Shown here: piece by piece, positions 1-6,220 of the stretch
Position numbering within the stretch: the first letter of the stretch is position 1
Layout: the number at the start of each line of letters is the position of its first letter
Source: Clostridiales bacterium
Lineage (GTDB): Bacteria > Bacillota > Clostridia > Peptostreptococcales > Anaerovoracaceae
Length of the DNA: 6,412 bases
Assembly: GCA_012515135.1 (NCBI GenBank)
Contig: JAAYYX010000089.1
Location: 1 to 6,412 of the forward strand
Reading direction: 5' to 3'
Notes under the pieces: generated by a model
What the model was told of the DNA's origin: nothing
What the model saw: only the letters and a program-made list of their open reading frames with translations
Databases searched by the model: none
Made by a program: the position numbers and the translations under genes

Positions 1-1211
1 ACTCCTTCCTGTCCTATCACCTGTCCTCCCATTATCTTTCCTTCATTGTCGAATATCATTTTCAATGTCAGTGGTGTTGCCCCGGGATAATAGCCCGCAT
101 GGGATTTTTGGTTTATCAGAGCCACATGGTAATCCTTGTGCCTTACCTTTCCCATTGCCTTAAGCTGCTTTTCATTAAGCCCTGTGCTGGCCACATCCAG
201 ATCGAATACCTTTGCTGCTGCAGTTCCCATGGTGCCATTATATTTTTTGCTGCCTCCGGTAAGGTTGTCGGCAACTATTCTGGCCTGCTTGTTTGCGGGG
301 CCGGCCAGGGGTATCATGGTTTTTTCTTTTGAAACGTTATTTATTACCTCTGTAACATCTCCGACAGCATATATCCCATCCTCTGAAGTCTTCTGGTACT
401 CATCCACCACAACCCCTCCCCTTTTGTTCAGGAGAAGTCCTGCTTCTGCTGCCAGCTTGCTGTTGGGTCTTACTCCTATGGAAAGTATTACCATATCAGC
501 TTCGATCGTTTTGCCGCTCTGCAACTCTATTTTGGTAACTCCGTCTTCATAATGGAATTCTTTTACGCCGTCCTTCAAAATGAGCTCTACATTGTTCATT
601 TTCATGTTTTCATGAACCAGGTTCGCCATGTCTTTGTCTATGGGAGCCATTACCTGATCAAGCATTTCGATGACAGAAACATTAAGGCCTTCCCTATGGA
701 GATTTTCTGCCATTTCAAGGCCAATAAACCCACCTCCTATTACTGCGGCCCGTTGGGGTCGTTTCTCCTTCATATAGGCTTTTATCCTGTCCATATCCGG
801 TATAGTCCATAGGGTGAAAATGTTCTCCGAGTCTATTCCGGGTATGGGCGGTTTAAGGGGAGAAGATCCCGTTGCGAGTATGAGATCGTCATATGATTCT
901 TCATATTCCTGCCCTGTCACCAGATTTTTGACCTTTACTTTTTTCTCTTTTGGAATAATTGCAGTTACTTCATTAGATACTCGGACATCTATGTCAAATT
1001 TGCTTTTTATTGCTTTTGGCGTCTGTATCAGTAATGCATCTCTGCTTTTTATTACATCTCCGATATAATAGGGAAGTCCGCAGTTTGCATAGGAAATATA
1101 TTCTCCTTTTTCGAGTATGACTATTTCCATGGACTCGTCTCTTCTTCTGAGTCTGGTTGCTGCTGTTGCTCCCCCTGCGATCCCGCCGATTATAACTGTT
1201 TTTTTACTCAT
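1..1211 (-). CDS. CoA-disulfide reductase-like FAD/NAD(P)H pyridine nucleotide-disulfide oxidoreductase, 3' end cut by window edge
   Basis: The frame is open from the ATG at 1211 to the left edge (403 codons, no stop), so the C-terminus is missing. Seen: an N-terminal FAD-binding Rossmann motif (VIIGGIAGG, residues 6-14), a redox Cys in SYANCGLPYYIG (C44), an ATG-type strand (ILATGSSP, 111-118), a second NAD(P)H-binding motif (VIGGGFIGLEMA, 157-168), the FAD-contacting YAVGDV (281-286), and the start of the dimerisation domain with HAGYYPGATP (371-380). The single Cys in this context is known from CoA-disulfide reductases and related NADH oxidases/polysulfide reductases, which use a Cys-S-S-CoA redox centre in the cytoplasm. 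Some homologues carry a C-terminal rhodanese domain; whether this one does cannot be seen. The start is supported by AGGAG at 1219-1223 with a 7-nt spacer. It lies downstream of nrdD but behind a terminator, so it is probably a separate transcript. The exact substrate (CoA disulfide, polysulfide or O2) is not decided by the sequence. Confidence 0.9.
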   Translation of the reverse strand, partial: MSKKTVIIGGIAGGATAATRLRRRDESMEIVILEKGEYISYANCGLPYYIGDVIKSRDALLIQTPKAIKSKFDIDVRVSNEVTAIIPKEKKVKVKNLVTGQEYEESYDDLILATGSSPLKPPIPGIDSENIFTLWTIPDMDRIKAYMKEKRPQRAAVIGGGFIGLEMAENLHREGLNVSVIEMLDQVMAPIDKDMANLVHENMKMNNVELILKDGVKEFHYEDGVTKIELQSGKTIEADMVILSIGVRPNSKLAAEAGLLLNKRGGVVVDEYQKTSEDGIYAVGDVTEVINNVSKEKTMIPLAGPANKQARIVADNLTGGSKKYNGTMGTAAAKVFDLDVASTGLNEKQLKAMGKVRHKDYHVALINQKSHAGYYPGATPLTLKMIFDNEGKIMGGQVIGQEG

Positions 1212-1414
1212 CACCGATCTCCTTTTTGTATCATATTGTTTTTGTTTTATTTTTGGATGCTGTTACTGCTTTATATCTTCTTTGTTTTATTGCTTTTTGT
1301 TACTTTTTAAATTTACCACAGAAAGCGGCTATATTAACATTTTTTTGTCAAACTTATTGAAAAGATTTTTTTGATTTATTGTTGGATCGTTTTTATTGGT
1401 GCTCATTCTATTTT
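1212..1414 (-). promoter_or_regulatory. AT-rich leader/promoter region of the CoA-disulfide reductase-like gene
   Basis: This stretch between the nrdD terminator and the flavoprotein start contains no plausible gene and is mostly A/T, with T-rich runs on the plus strand. It should hold the promoter for the leftward gene, but no clear -35/-10 pair is visible. A TTGACA lies at 1346-1351 (minus) without a -10 at 16-18 bp. An extended -10-like TGTTAATAT overlaps the same site without a good -35. TTGACA-N6-TGTTAA (1334-1351) forms an imperfect 18-bp dyad that could be an operator. TTTGTTTTATT occurs twice on the plus strand (1241-1251 and 1281-1291), 40 bp apart. The ribosome binding site is AGGAG at 1219-1223. 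Confidence 0.4.
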
Positions 1415-1455
1415 AAAAGATTCTGCTGTTTTTTAAACGGCAGAATCTTTTTTTT
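1411..1455. terminator. intrinsic terminator hairpin after nrdD, possibly bidirectional
   Basis: AAAAGATTCTGC at 1415-1426 pairs perfectly with 1440-1451, and an inner stem extends towards a short loop near 1432-1434. The hairpin starts 19 nt beyond the nrdD stop, where a terminator for nrdGD is expected. Read leftward, the stem ends in TTTT and then AAAA, with one A-C mismatch in the inner stem. Read rightward, that mismatch is a U-G wobble, so the stem is continuous (about 17 bp), and it is followed by an eight-T run (1448-1455). The geometry is therefore stronger in the plus direction, although no plus-strand gene ends here. Confidence 0.75.
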
Positions 1456-1469
1456 AAATATTTTTTTGT

Positions 1470-3902
1470 TTATCTTGCATCAATAAATGAAGTTATGTTG
1501 CTGACATTTGATATGGTTCTGTATCCCTTATCATCCGGCACGAACAGCGTAGGCGCCTGGGTTATATGGAAACTTCTGGCCAGTTTCCTGCCTTCTTCCT
1601 CTTCTGCATATAATACATTGAACTTGATATCGGCTTTTTCAAGCATATCTATGGCCGTTTTGCAGTTTGGACATTTCTTTGTTGAAAGCAGAATAGTCTC
1701 TTTTTTGTGCTTTATATCTTCACTGCCTGCAGCTTTGCTTTCTTCTGATTTCGCATTATTTTCGTCTTTGTTCTTTGTGTCTTTGCCGGCTCTGCTGCCC
1801 ATATCATGAAGGCTGTAAACTTCGGGCTCATATTCTTTTCTCTCTTTGAATTCCGATGTTTTGCCGTCATTCCAGTTTTTCACGGGCCGATAATACCCGG
1901 TGATCCTGGAGTACACTTCAGCTTCTTTGCCGCAAGTGGGACAATCAAAGTGCTCTCCCTCTATATATCCATGCTCTGAACAAATGGAATATGTGGGTGA
2001 AAGGGTGTAATAGGGCAACCTGAAGTTCTCTGCTACTTTCTTGACCAGATCCGCCGCCGACTTCCAGTCGGGCAGTCTTTCCCCCAGGAAGCCGTGAAAA
2101 ACAGTTCCTGAAGTATAGAGAGTCTGCAGTTCGTCTTCCAGTTCAAGACTGTCAAAGATGTCTTCTGTGAAACCGACGGGCAAATGGGTGCTGTTGGTAT
2201 AATAAGGCGCTTCCCCTTTTTTGCCTGCAGTTACTATGTCACCGAACTCTTCCACATCATGTTTCGCAAATCTGTATGTGGTGGATTCCGCAGGTGTTGC
2301 TTCCAGGTTATAAAGATCTCCGTACTCTTCCTGATAATCGGAAAGTCTGGTTCTCATATGTTCAAGAACTTCCTTTGCAAATGAAAGTCCTTCTTCTTTT
2401 GTTATATCGCCCTGCATCCAGGCGGAATTCTTGATGGCTTCATTCATGCCCAAAATACCGATAGTTGAGAAATGATTCTCAAAAGTTCCCAGATATCGTT
2501 TAGTGTAAGGATAGAGACCTTCATTCATAAGCCTGGTTATTACCTTCTTTTTGATATTCAGCGATCTGGCCGCTATATCCATGTATCTGTTAAGGTTGAA
2601 ATAAAAATCTTCCTTCGTTTTTGATATATATGCCAGCCTGGGAAGGTTCAGTGTAACGACACCGATGGATCCTGTGCTTTCGCCGGATCCGAAAAATCCG
2701 CCGCCCTTTTTCCTGAGTTCCCTGAGATCCAAGCGCAGTCTGCAGCACATTGACCGGACATCAGAGGGATTCATATCAGAATTGATGTAATTTGAGAAGT
2801 AAGGTGTTCCGTATTTGGCTGTCATTTCAAAGAGCATTTTGTTGTTTTCTGTTTCGCTCCAGTCGAAGTCTTCAGTGATGGAATATGTGGGTATAGGATA
2901 CTGAAAACCTCTGCCTTCTGCATCACCGTCTATCATTACCTGTATGAATGCTTTGTTTATCATGTCCATTTCCTCTTTGCAGTCACCGTAAGTGAAGTCC
3001 TGTTCCTCACCTCCAACTATTGCAGGTATATTCTTCATGTCATCAGGAACAGTCCAGTCAAGAGTTACATTAGTAAATGGTGCCTGAGTTCCCCATCTGG
3101 AAGGAGTATTGACACCGTATACAAATGACTGTATGCATTGTTTTGTCTCTTTATAGCTAAGGTTATCCGCCTTAACAAAGGGTGCCAGATATGTATCAAA
3201 GGATGAAAAGGCCTGAGCGCCCGCCCATTCATTCTGCATTATTCCAAGAAAGTTCACCATCTGGTTGCAAAGTGTACTCAAGTGATTCGCCGGTGATGAT
3301 GTAATACGACCCGGAACCCCTCCCAGGCCTTCGTTTATAAGCTGTTTCAGGCTCCATCCGGCGCAATAGCCAGTAAGCATTGAAAGATCATGTATATGCA
3401 TGAAACACCTGGAATGGGCATCGGCGATCTCATCGTCATATACCTCTGTAAGCCAGTAATTGGCTGTTATTGCTCCCGAATTTGAAAGAATAAGTCCACC
3501 CACACTAAGAGTAACTGTTGAGTTCTCTTTTACACGCCAGTCTTTTTGTGCTCCTATATATCCGTCTACGAGCTTTTTGTAGTCCAGAAGAGTGTTCTTT
3601 GTATCCCTTATCTTCTGATGCTGACTTCTGTAAAGGATATATGCCTTGGCAGTTTTGGGATAACCGCACTTCATAAGAGCATTTTCTACTTCGTCCTGTA
3701 TCCTCTCTACTGAAGGCAGTGTTTCTGCCGAATCATTTAAAGATGTTTCAACAAGAAGCTCAACGGCTCTTGCAACAGTAGAAAGATCTCTGGCTCCTGC
3801 CTCGCCGGTGGCCATAAGCGCCTTGGCAACAGCATTTTCTATTTTGGATCCGTCAAATGTTTCTGCGGCTCCGTTTCTCTTCATTACTTTTTCTAGTCCC
3901 AT
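1470..3902 (-). CDS. nrdD: anaerobic (class III) ribonucleoside-triphosphate reductase with C-terminal glutaredoxin/NrdH-like domain
   Basis: This 810-residue cytoplasmic enzyme makes deoxyribonucleotides without oxygen by glycyl-radical chemistry. Domains seen: an N-terminal ATP-cone (about 1-95; VMKRNG near 6-11), the allosteric nucleotide-sensing region; the ten-stranded barrel with MHIHDLSML (168-176), C180 on the first catalytic strand, WGTQAPFTNVTLDW (270-283), and CCRLRLD with C386/C387 on the radical-Cys loop, followed by GVVTLNLPR (414-422); a zinc knuckle C641-x2-H644...C654-x2-C657, with His for one usual Cys; and the glycyl radical loop RITGYYRP with G669. A charged linker (about 699-734) leads to a thioredoxin-fold domain (about 735-810) with C744-P-N-C747 and a cis-Pro loop QAPTL (P784). 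NrdD proteins usually end soon after the Gly loop. The start has AGGAG at 3910-3914 with a 7-nt spacer, 23 nt behind nrdG. The Cys pair and built-in redoxin suggest a thiol-reduced rather than formate-reduced enzyme (inference). Confidence 0.96.
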   Translation of the reverse strand: MGLEKVMKRNGAAETFDGSKIENAVAKALMATGEAGARDLSTVARAVELLVETSLNDSAETLPSVERIQDEVENALMKCGYPKTAKAYILYRSQHQKIRDTKNTLLDYKKLVDGYIGAQKDWRVKENSTVTLSVGGLILSNSGAITANYWLTEVYDDEIADAHSRCFMHIHDLSMLTGYCAGWSLKQLINEGLGGVPGRITSSPANHLSTLCNQMVNFLGIMQNEWAGAQAFSSFDTYLAPFVKADNLSYKETKQCIQSFVYGVNTPSRWGTQAPFTNVTLDWTVPDDMKNIPAIVGGEEQDFTYGDCKEEMDMINKAFIQVMIDGDAEGRGFQYPIPTYSITEDFDWSETENNKMLFEMTAKYGTPYFSNYINSDMNPSDVRSMCCRLRLDLRELRKKGGGFFGSGESTGSIGVVTLNLPRLAYISKTKEDFYFNLNRYMDIAARSLNIKKKVITRLMNEGLYPYTKRYLGTFENHFSTIGILGMNEAIKNSAWMQGDITKEEGLSFAKEVLEHMRTRLSDYQEEYGDLYNLEATPAESTTYRFAKHDVEEFGDIVTAGKKGEAPYYTNSTHLPVGFTEDIFDSLELEDELQTLYTSGTVFHGFLGERLPDWKSAADLVKKVAENFRLPYYTLSPTYSICSEHGYIEGEHFDCPTCGKEAEVYSRITGYYRPVKNWNDGKTSEFKERKEYEPEVYSLHDMGSRAGKDTKNKDENNAKSEESKAAGSEDIKHKKETILLSTKKCPNCKTAIDMLEKADIKFNVLYAEEEEGRKLARSFHITQAPTLFVPDDKGYRTISNVSNITSFIDAR

Positions 3903-3925
3903 ATTCTCTCTCCTTTAAATAATTC

Positions 3926-4435
3926 CTATAAGTCCAGTTGGATCACCGTTCCCCTGTCAAGGCTTGCGGGCACATCTATGATCCTTTGATTAGAACTGCC
4001 CCGGTAGAGATATCCTTCACTTTTCAATGATTCTACGAATCTGCCGTCTACAAGGACATCCAAGTCTTCTAAAATATTTTTTACCTCTTTTGCGGTATCA
4101 TCAAACATTATTTCTTCAAATGTCCAGCCTGTATAGAGCCATACATCCAGTCCTGTTAAATGTGCTGCTTCTGCAAGTTTTTTTACCGCATGAGGCTGCA
4201 TAAGAGGCTCTCCTCCGGAAATAGTTATCCCGTCAATATACCGGGTATTTTTTATTTCATCAGTAATATCCGAAATATAAACTTCTTCGCCTTCAAGCGG
4301 ATCATGGGTCTCCGGATTCTGACAGCCTTTGCATTTGTGGGGACATCCCTGAAAAAAAACGACGTACCGCACGCCGGGACCGTTTACAGAAGAATGTCTT
4401 ATTTTTCCTGCTATTCTTACGGTATCATCCTTCAT
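3926..4435 (-). CDS. nrdG: anaerobic ribonucleotide reductase activating protein (radical SAM activase)
   Basis: This 169-residue radical SAM enzyme uses a [4Fe-4S] cluster and S-adenosylmethionine to create the glycyl radical on NrdD (G669 of the neighbouring product). Seen: the cluster motif GCPHKCKGCQN with C31-x3-C35-x2-C38, and the SAM-binding DGITISGGEPL (68-78), both in the usual places. The length is typical for NrdG, and no extra ferredoxin domain is present. The ATG at 4435 is preceded by GGGAGG (4443-4448) with a 7-nt spacer. The gene is first after a strong promoter (4501-4529) and lies 23 nt ahead of nrdD, so activase and reductase are co-transcribed. The order nrdG-nrdD is the reverse of the E. 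coli nrdDG arrangement. Expression is probably controlled by NrdR through the upstream boxes. Confidence 0.96.
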   Translation of the reverse strand: MKDDTVRIAGKIRHSSVNGPGVRYVVFFQGCPHKCKGCQNPETHDPLEGEEVYISDITDEIKNTRYIDGITISGGEPLMQPHAVKKLAEAAHLTGLDVWLYTGWTFEEIMFDDTAKEVKNILEDLDVLVDGRFVESLKSEGYLYRGSSNQRIIDVPASLDRGTVIQLDL

Positions 4436-4500
4436 TTTGTTGCCTCCCGGGTGAATATGCCTGTGATCATTTCAAAAGACTATTTATTATTGTAAAAATC

Positions 4501-4529
4501 ATTATATTCTTACTAAATCAAAATGTCAA
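4501..4529 (-). promoter_or_regulatory. sigma-70/sigma-A type promoter of nrdGD
   Basis: On the minus strand, TTGACA (4524-4529) and TATAAT (4501-4506) are separated by exactly 17 bp; both hexamers match the consensus at all positions. Transcription should begin near 4494, giving an untranslated leader of about 58 nt before the nrdG ATG. The surrounding 4436-4595 region contains no gene. A promoter this close to consensus would be highly active unless repressed, which fits the adjacent NrdR-box candidates. Confidence 0.88.
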
Positions 4530-4536
4530 CAGTAAA

Positions 4537-4552
4537 ATACCATATATAGTGG
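4537..4552. promoter_or_regulatory. candidate NrdR box 1 (strong match)
   Basis: The plus-strand 16-mer ATACCATATATAGTGG agrees with the published NrdR-box consensus acaCwAtATaTwGtgt at 13 of 16 positions, including all of the central AtATaT core. It sits 7 nt upstream of the -35 element of the nrdGD promoter. NrdR is the ATP-cone repressor of ribonucleotide reductase operons in many bacteria; its gene is not in this window. The match was counted by eye. Confidence 0.65.
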
Positions 4553-4567
4553 TTTTTTATGTTTTTT

Positions 4568-4583
4568 TGCGTATATGTTGAGG
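4568..4583. promoter_or_regulatory. candidate NrdR box 2 (degenerate)
   Basis: The plus-strand 16-mer TGCGTATATGTTGAGG matches the NrdR-box consensus at only 9 of 16 positions, concentrated in the core and right half. It is listed because its centre lies exactly 31 bp from that of box 1, and paired NrdR boxes are known to be spaced about three helical turns (31-32 bp) apart. Alone it would not be called. Confidence 0.35.
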
Positions 4584-4595
4584 AATTTGCTTTTT

Positions 4596-5216
4596 TCAAT
4601 AAGGAGTGCAAATATACCAGGCCGCCCTGGTATCCACATCTATTACTTTCACTTCCGAGAAGCACTCCTTCATTTGAGATATACAGTTTTTCATTTCATC
4701 TTCAGGATCCTTTATGAAATGGAAGTAGTCTCCGCCTTCCATCCATTCCACCAAAGAAGTAAAAAAAGCACGTTTCTTATTGTAATCATATATTATTACC
4801 TTTTTCGCCGCCAGTCTGCTCATTTCCGCATAAAGCTTTTTGCGTGCATTTTTTTCCATACCGTGAGCCACATAAGAAGCAATGGCCACATCAAAAGAAT
4901 CGTTTTCAAAAGGCAGCCTGCCAACGGCGCTGCCTTTCACAAACCTTATATTCTCACCTTCGGTCTTCTTTATTGCGATATCCAGCATTTTCTCTGCAGG
5001 ATCCACCCCTGTGACTGAAAGCCCTTTTTCTCTCAAAACAGAACAAAGGGCTCCGGTTCCGCAACCCACATCGATAACTGTGTCATATGAAGCGATGTCT
5101 ATTTCTTTTGATACCTTTTCAGCTACCTCGGCATAACGCTTTTTCTGCATATTATAAAAGTGTCCGTATACCGGTGCTATTTTATCAAAAAGAGATCTGT
5201 TTTCTTTTCTGCCCAA
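4596..5216 (-). CDS. class I SAM-dependent methyltransferase, UbiE-like (TTG start)
   Basis: This 206-residue cytoplasmic protein has a Rossmann-type methyltransferase fold. Seen: an N-terminal FDKIAPVYGHFY (10-21), resembling the UbiE/Coq5 lead-in; motif I VIDVGCGTG (47-55), which binds SAM; the acidic residue after strand 2 in GVDPAEKML (70-78, D72); and motif IV LPFENDSFDVAIAS (101-114). The substrate is not evident; the fold also serves quinone, small-molecule and tRNA methylation. The start is TTG at 5216: it has a strong GGGAGGTG at 7 nt, no ATG or GTG lies between it and the upstream in-frame stop (5265-5267), and the first internal Met (residue 23) would remove the conserved lead-in. 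It begins 51 nt after csaA and probably ends that operon, though I see no clear terminator behind it. Confidence 0.88.
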   Translation of the reverse strand: MGRKENRSLFDKIAPVYGHFYNMQKKRYAEVAEKVSKEIDIASYDTVIDVGCGTGALCSVLREKGLSVTGVDPAEKMLDIAIKKTEGENIRFVKGSAVGRLPFENDSFDVAIASYVAHGMEKNARKKLYAEMSRLAAKKVIIYDYNKKRAFFTSLVEWMEGGDYFHFIKDPEDEMKNCISQMKECFSEVKVIDVDTRAAWYICTPY

Positions 5217-5223
5217 TAGAAAA

Positions 5224-5231
5224 CACCTCCC
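5224..5231 (-). promoter_or_regulatory. strong ribosome binding site that fixes the methyltransferase TTG start
   Basis: GGGAGGTG on the minus strand complements the 16S rRNA 3' end well and lies 7 nt ahead of the TTG at 5216. No ATG or GTG at suitable spacing is in the methyltransferase frame. Confidence 0.8.
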
Positions 5232-5267
5232 TAAATAAATTCCACTGTGATTTTTCCGTTTCTGTCA

Positions 5268-5597
5268 TCAACCTAATCTGTCGCCTTTTTCTACGGGTAC
5301 TTCCGGTTTTATCAACACGACTCCGTTTTTGGAATAAATGCCCAGAACAAGTATCTCTGACATGAAGTCGGCTATCTGTCTGGGCGGGAAGTTTGTAACG
5401 CAGAGTACCTGTTTGCCCATAATATCCTCCGGGCTGTAAAGTTCTGTGATTTTCGCACTTGATTTTTTGATGCCGATCTCTTCTCCCAGATCCACCCATA
5501 TTCTGTAGGCCGGCTCTTTTGCCTTTGGGAAAGTCTCGGCCCTTACGATTTCTCCCACTCTTATGTCCAGCTTCAAAAAATCTTTGATGTCAGCCAT
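5268..5597 (-). CDS. csaA: CsaA-like tRNA-binding domain protein
   Basis: This 109-residue protein is a single OB-fold tRNA-binding domain of the kind found in CsaA, EMAP-II-like proteins and the C-terminus of methionyl-tRNA synthetase. Seen: the opening FLKLDIRVGEIV (7-18), the central SSAKIT (46-51), the signature NFPPRQIADFMSE (69-81) and the closing PEVPVEKGDRLG. The length is the usual one for stand-alone CsaA, which forms dimers and binds tRNA; it was also reported as a secretion-related chaperone in Bacillus. The ATG at 5597 overlaps the stop of the upstream gene by 8 nt, and only a weak purine-rich GGGGCAGAAAG precedes it inside that gene, suggesting translational coupling. Confidence 0.88.
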   Translation of the reverse strand: MADIKDFLKLDIRVGEIVRAETFPKAKEPAYRIWVDLGEEIGIKKSSAKITELYSPEDIMGKQVLCVTNFPPRQIADFMSEILVLGIYSKNGVVLIKPEVPVEKGDRLG

Positions 5598-6159
5598 TCT
5601 TTCTGCCCCACTTCATTTCGACACCTTCAGTATCGAATTTTTTCCTCTTCGCAGTAACTGTTTCTATTTTGATCTTATATACCTGAGCAAGGCTGCCCCC
5701 TGCATTAAGCGCATAGGTGAAATACTCCATTTTGTCCGGTGTATATTTTTCACATATTAGTTTTAAGACCATTTCCTTTTCAGTTTTGTCTTCCACCTTT
5801 GACACTGTTCCTTCGACTATGGCAGATCCGTATTCGGTAGTAAAAACACCACTGATAAGTTTTTTGGTTTCTTCCTTATCTGTTATGATTTCATCCAGTT
5901 GCGTTTTGGAATATATATCCGGAACATTTACATCCCCTACAAAAACTATTCTGGCCTTTTTGTTTCTGGCCAACAATACGACCTTTTCACCTTCCTTTGC
6001 AGAATGAAAATAAAGATTCTCCCCGCATCTGACAAGGGAAAGCGGAACACTGTATGGAACCTCTCCATCATCCCTGTTAACGGACAAAACTCCAAAGTCT
6101 GAACTGTCTATGATTTCTTCTGCAAATGCCCTATCCATTTCCCGGTCTTTTCTTCGCAT
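5590..6159 (-). CDS. pyridoxamine 5'-phosphate oxidase-fold flavoprotein, Nim-like
   Basis: This 189-residue protein has the split-barrel FMN-binding fold of the pyridoxamine-phosphate-oxidase superfamily. Seen: the start MRRKDREM, typical of Nim-like (5-nitroimidazole-resistance type) proteins; VPYSVPLSL (34-42), LYFHSAKEGEK (49-59, His at 52) and TEYGSAIVEGTV (108-119), which correspond to the flavin-binding strands. It is probably a cytoplasmic FMN protein; resistance to nitroimidazoles is not shown by sequence alone, and most members have no known substrate. The ATG at 6159 is preferred over the adjoining GTG at 6162 because GAGG (6166-6169) is 6 nt from the ATG but only 3 nt from the GTG. 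The C-terminal 25 or so residues are highly charged. Its stop overlaps the csaA start by 8 nt. Confidence 0.87.
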   Translation of the reverse strand: MRRKDREMDRAFAEEIIDSSDFGVLSVNRDDGEVPYSVPLSLVRCGENLYFHSAKEGEKVVLLARNKKARIVFVGDVNVPDIYSKTQLDEIITDKEETKKLISGVFTTEYGSAIVEGTVSKVEDKTEKEMVLKLICEKYTPDKMEYFTYALNAGGSLAQVYKIKIETVTAKRKKFDTEGVEMKWGRKNG

Positions 6160-6165
6160 CACACA

Positions 6166-6169
6166 CCTC
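6166..6169 (-). promoter_or_regulatory. ribosome binding site deciding ATG 6159 over GTG 6162
   Basis: GAGG within AGAGGTGTGTG is spaced 6 nt from the ATG at 6159 and 3 nt from the GTG at 6162. The ATG also gives the family-typical N-terminus MRRKD. Confidence 0.6.
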
Positions 6170-6220
6170 TTGCCCTTCTTTGATATCTCTGATTTCCTTT
6201 TGGTCTTTCCCGATATTTAC

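Noticed and set aside
1346..1351. TTGACA on the minus strand as the -35 of a promoter for the CoA-disulfide reductase-like gene
   Set aside because: At 16-18 bp spacing the sequence is GC-rich (CCGCTT region) with no -10 resemblance; the hexamer is better described as one arm of the imperfect palindrome.
99..1374. Several plus-strand open frames of 77-138 codons opposite the flavoprotein gene and its leader
   Set aside because: They lie antisense to a clearly conserved gene or in T-rich leader DNA, give hydrophobic or Ser/Phe-rich low-complexity products, and lack ribosome binding sites and recognisable motifs.
4585..4613. ATTTGC...GCAAAT hairpin around the methyltransferase stop as a terminator
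   Set aside because: The stem is only 6 bp with a 17-nt loop and no U-run follows on the minus strand.
4575..5018. A 147-codon plus-strand open frame opposite the methyltransferase
   Set aside because: It is a shadow frame: the opposite strand carries methyltransferase motifs I, II and IV, while this product has no recognisable domain.
5185..5499. A 104-codon minus-strand frame bridging csaA and the methyltransferase start
   Set aside because: It overlaps both genes in another frame and its product is basic and unrecognisable; the overlapped frames carry full family motifs.
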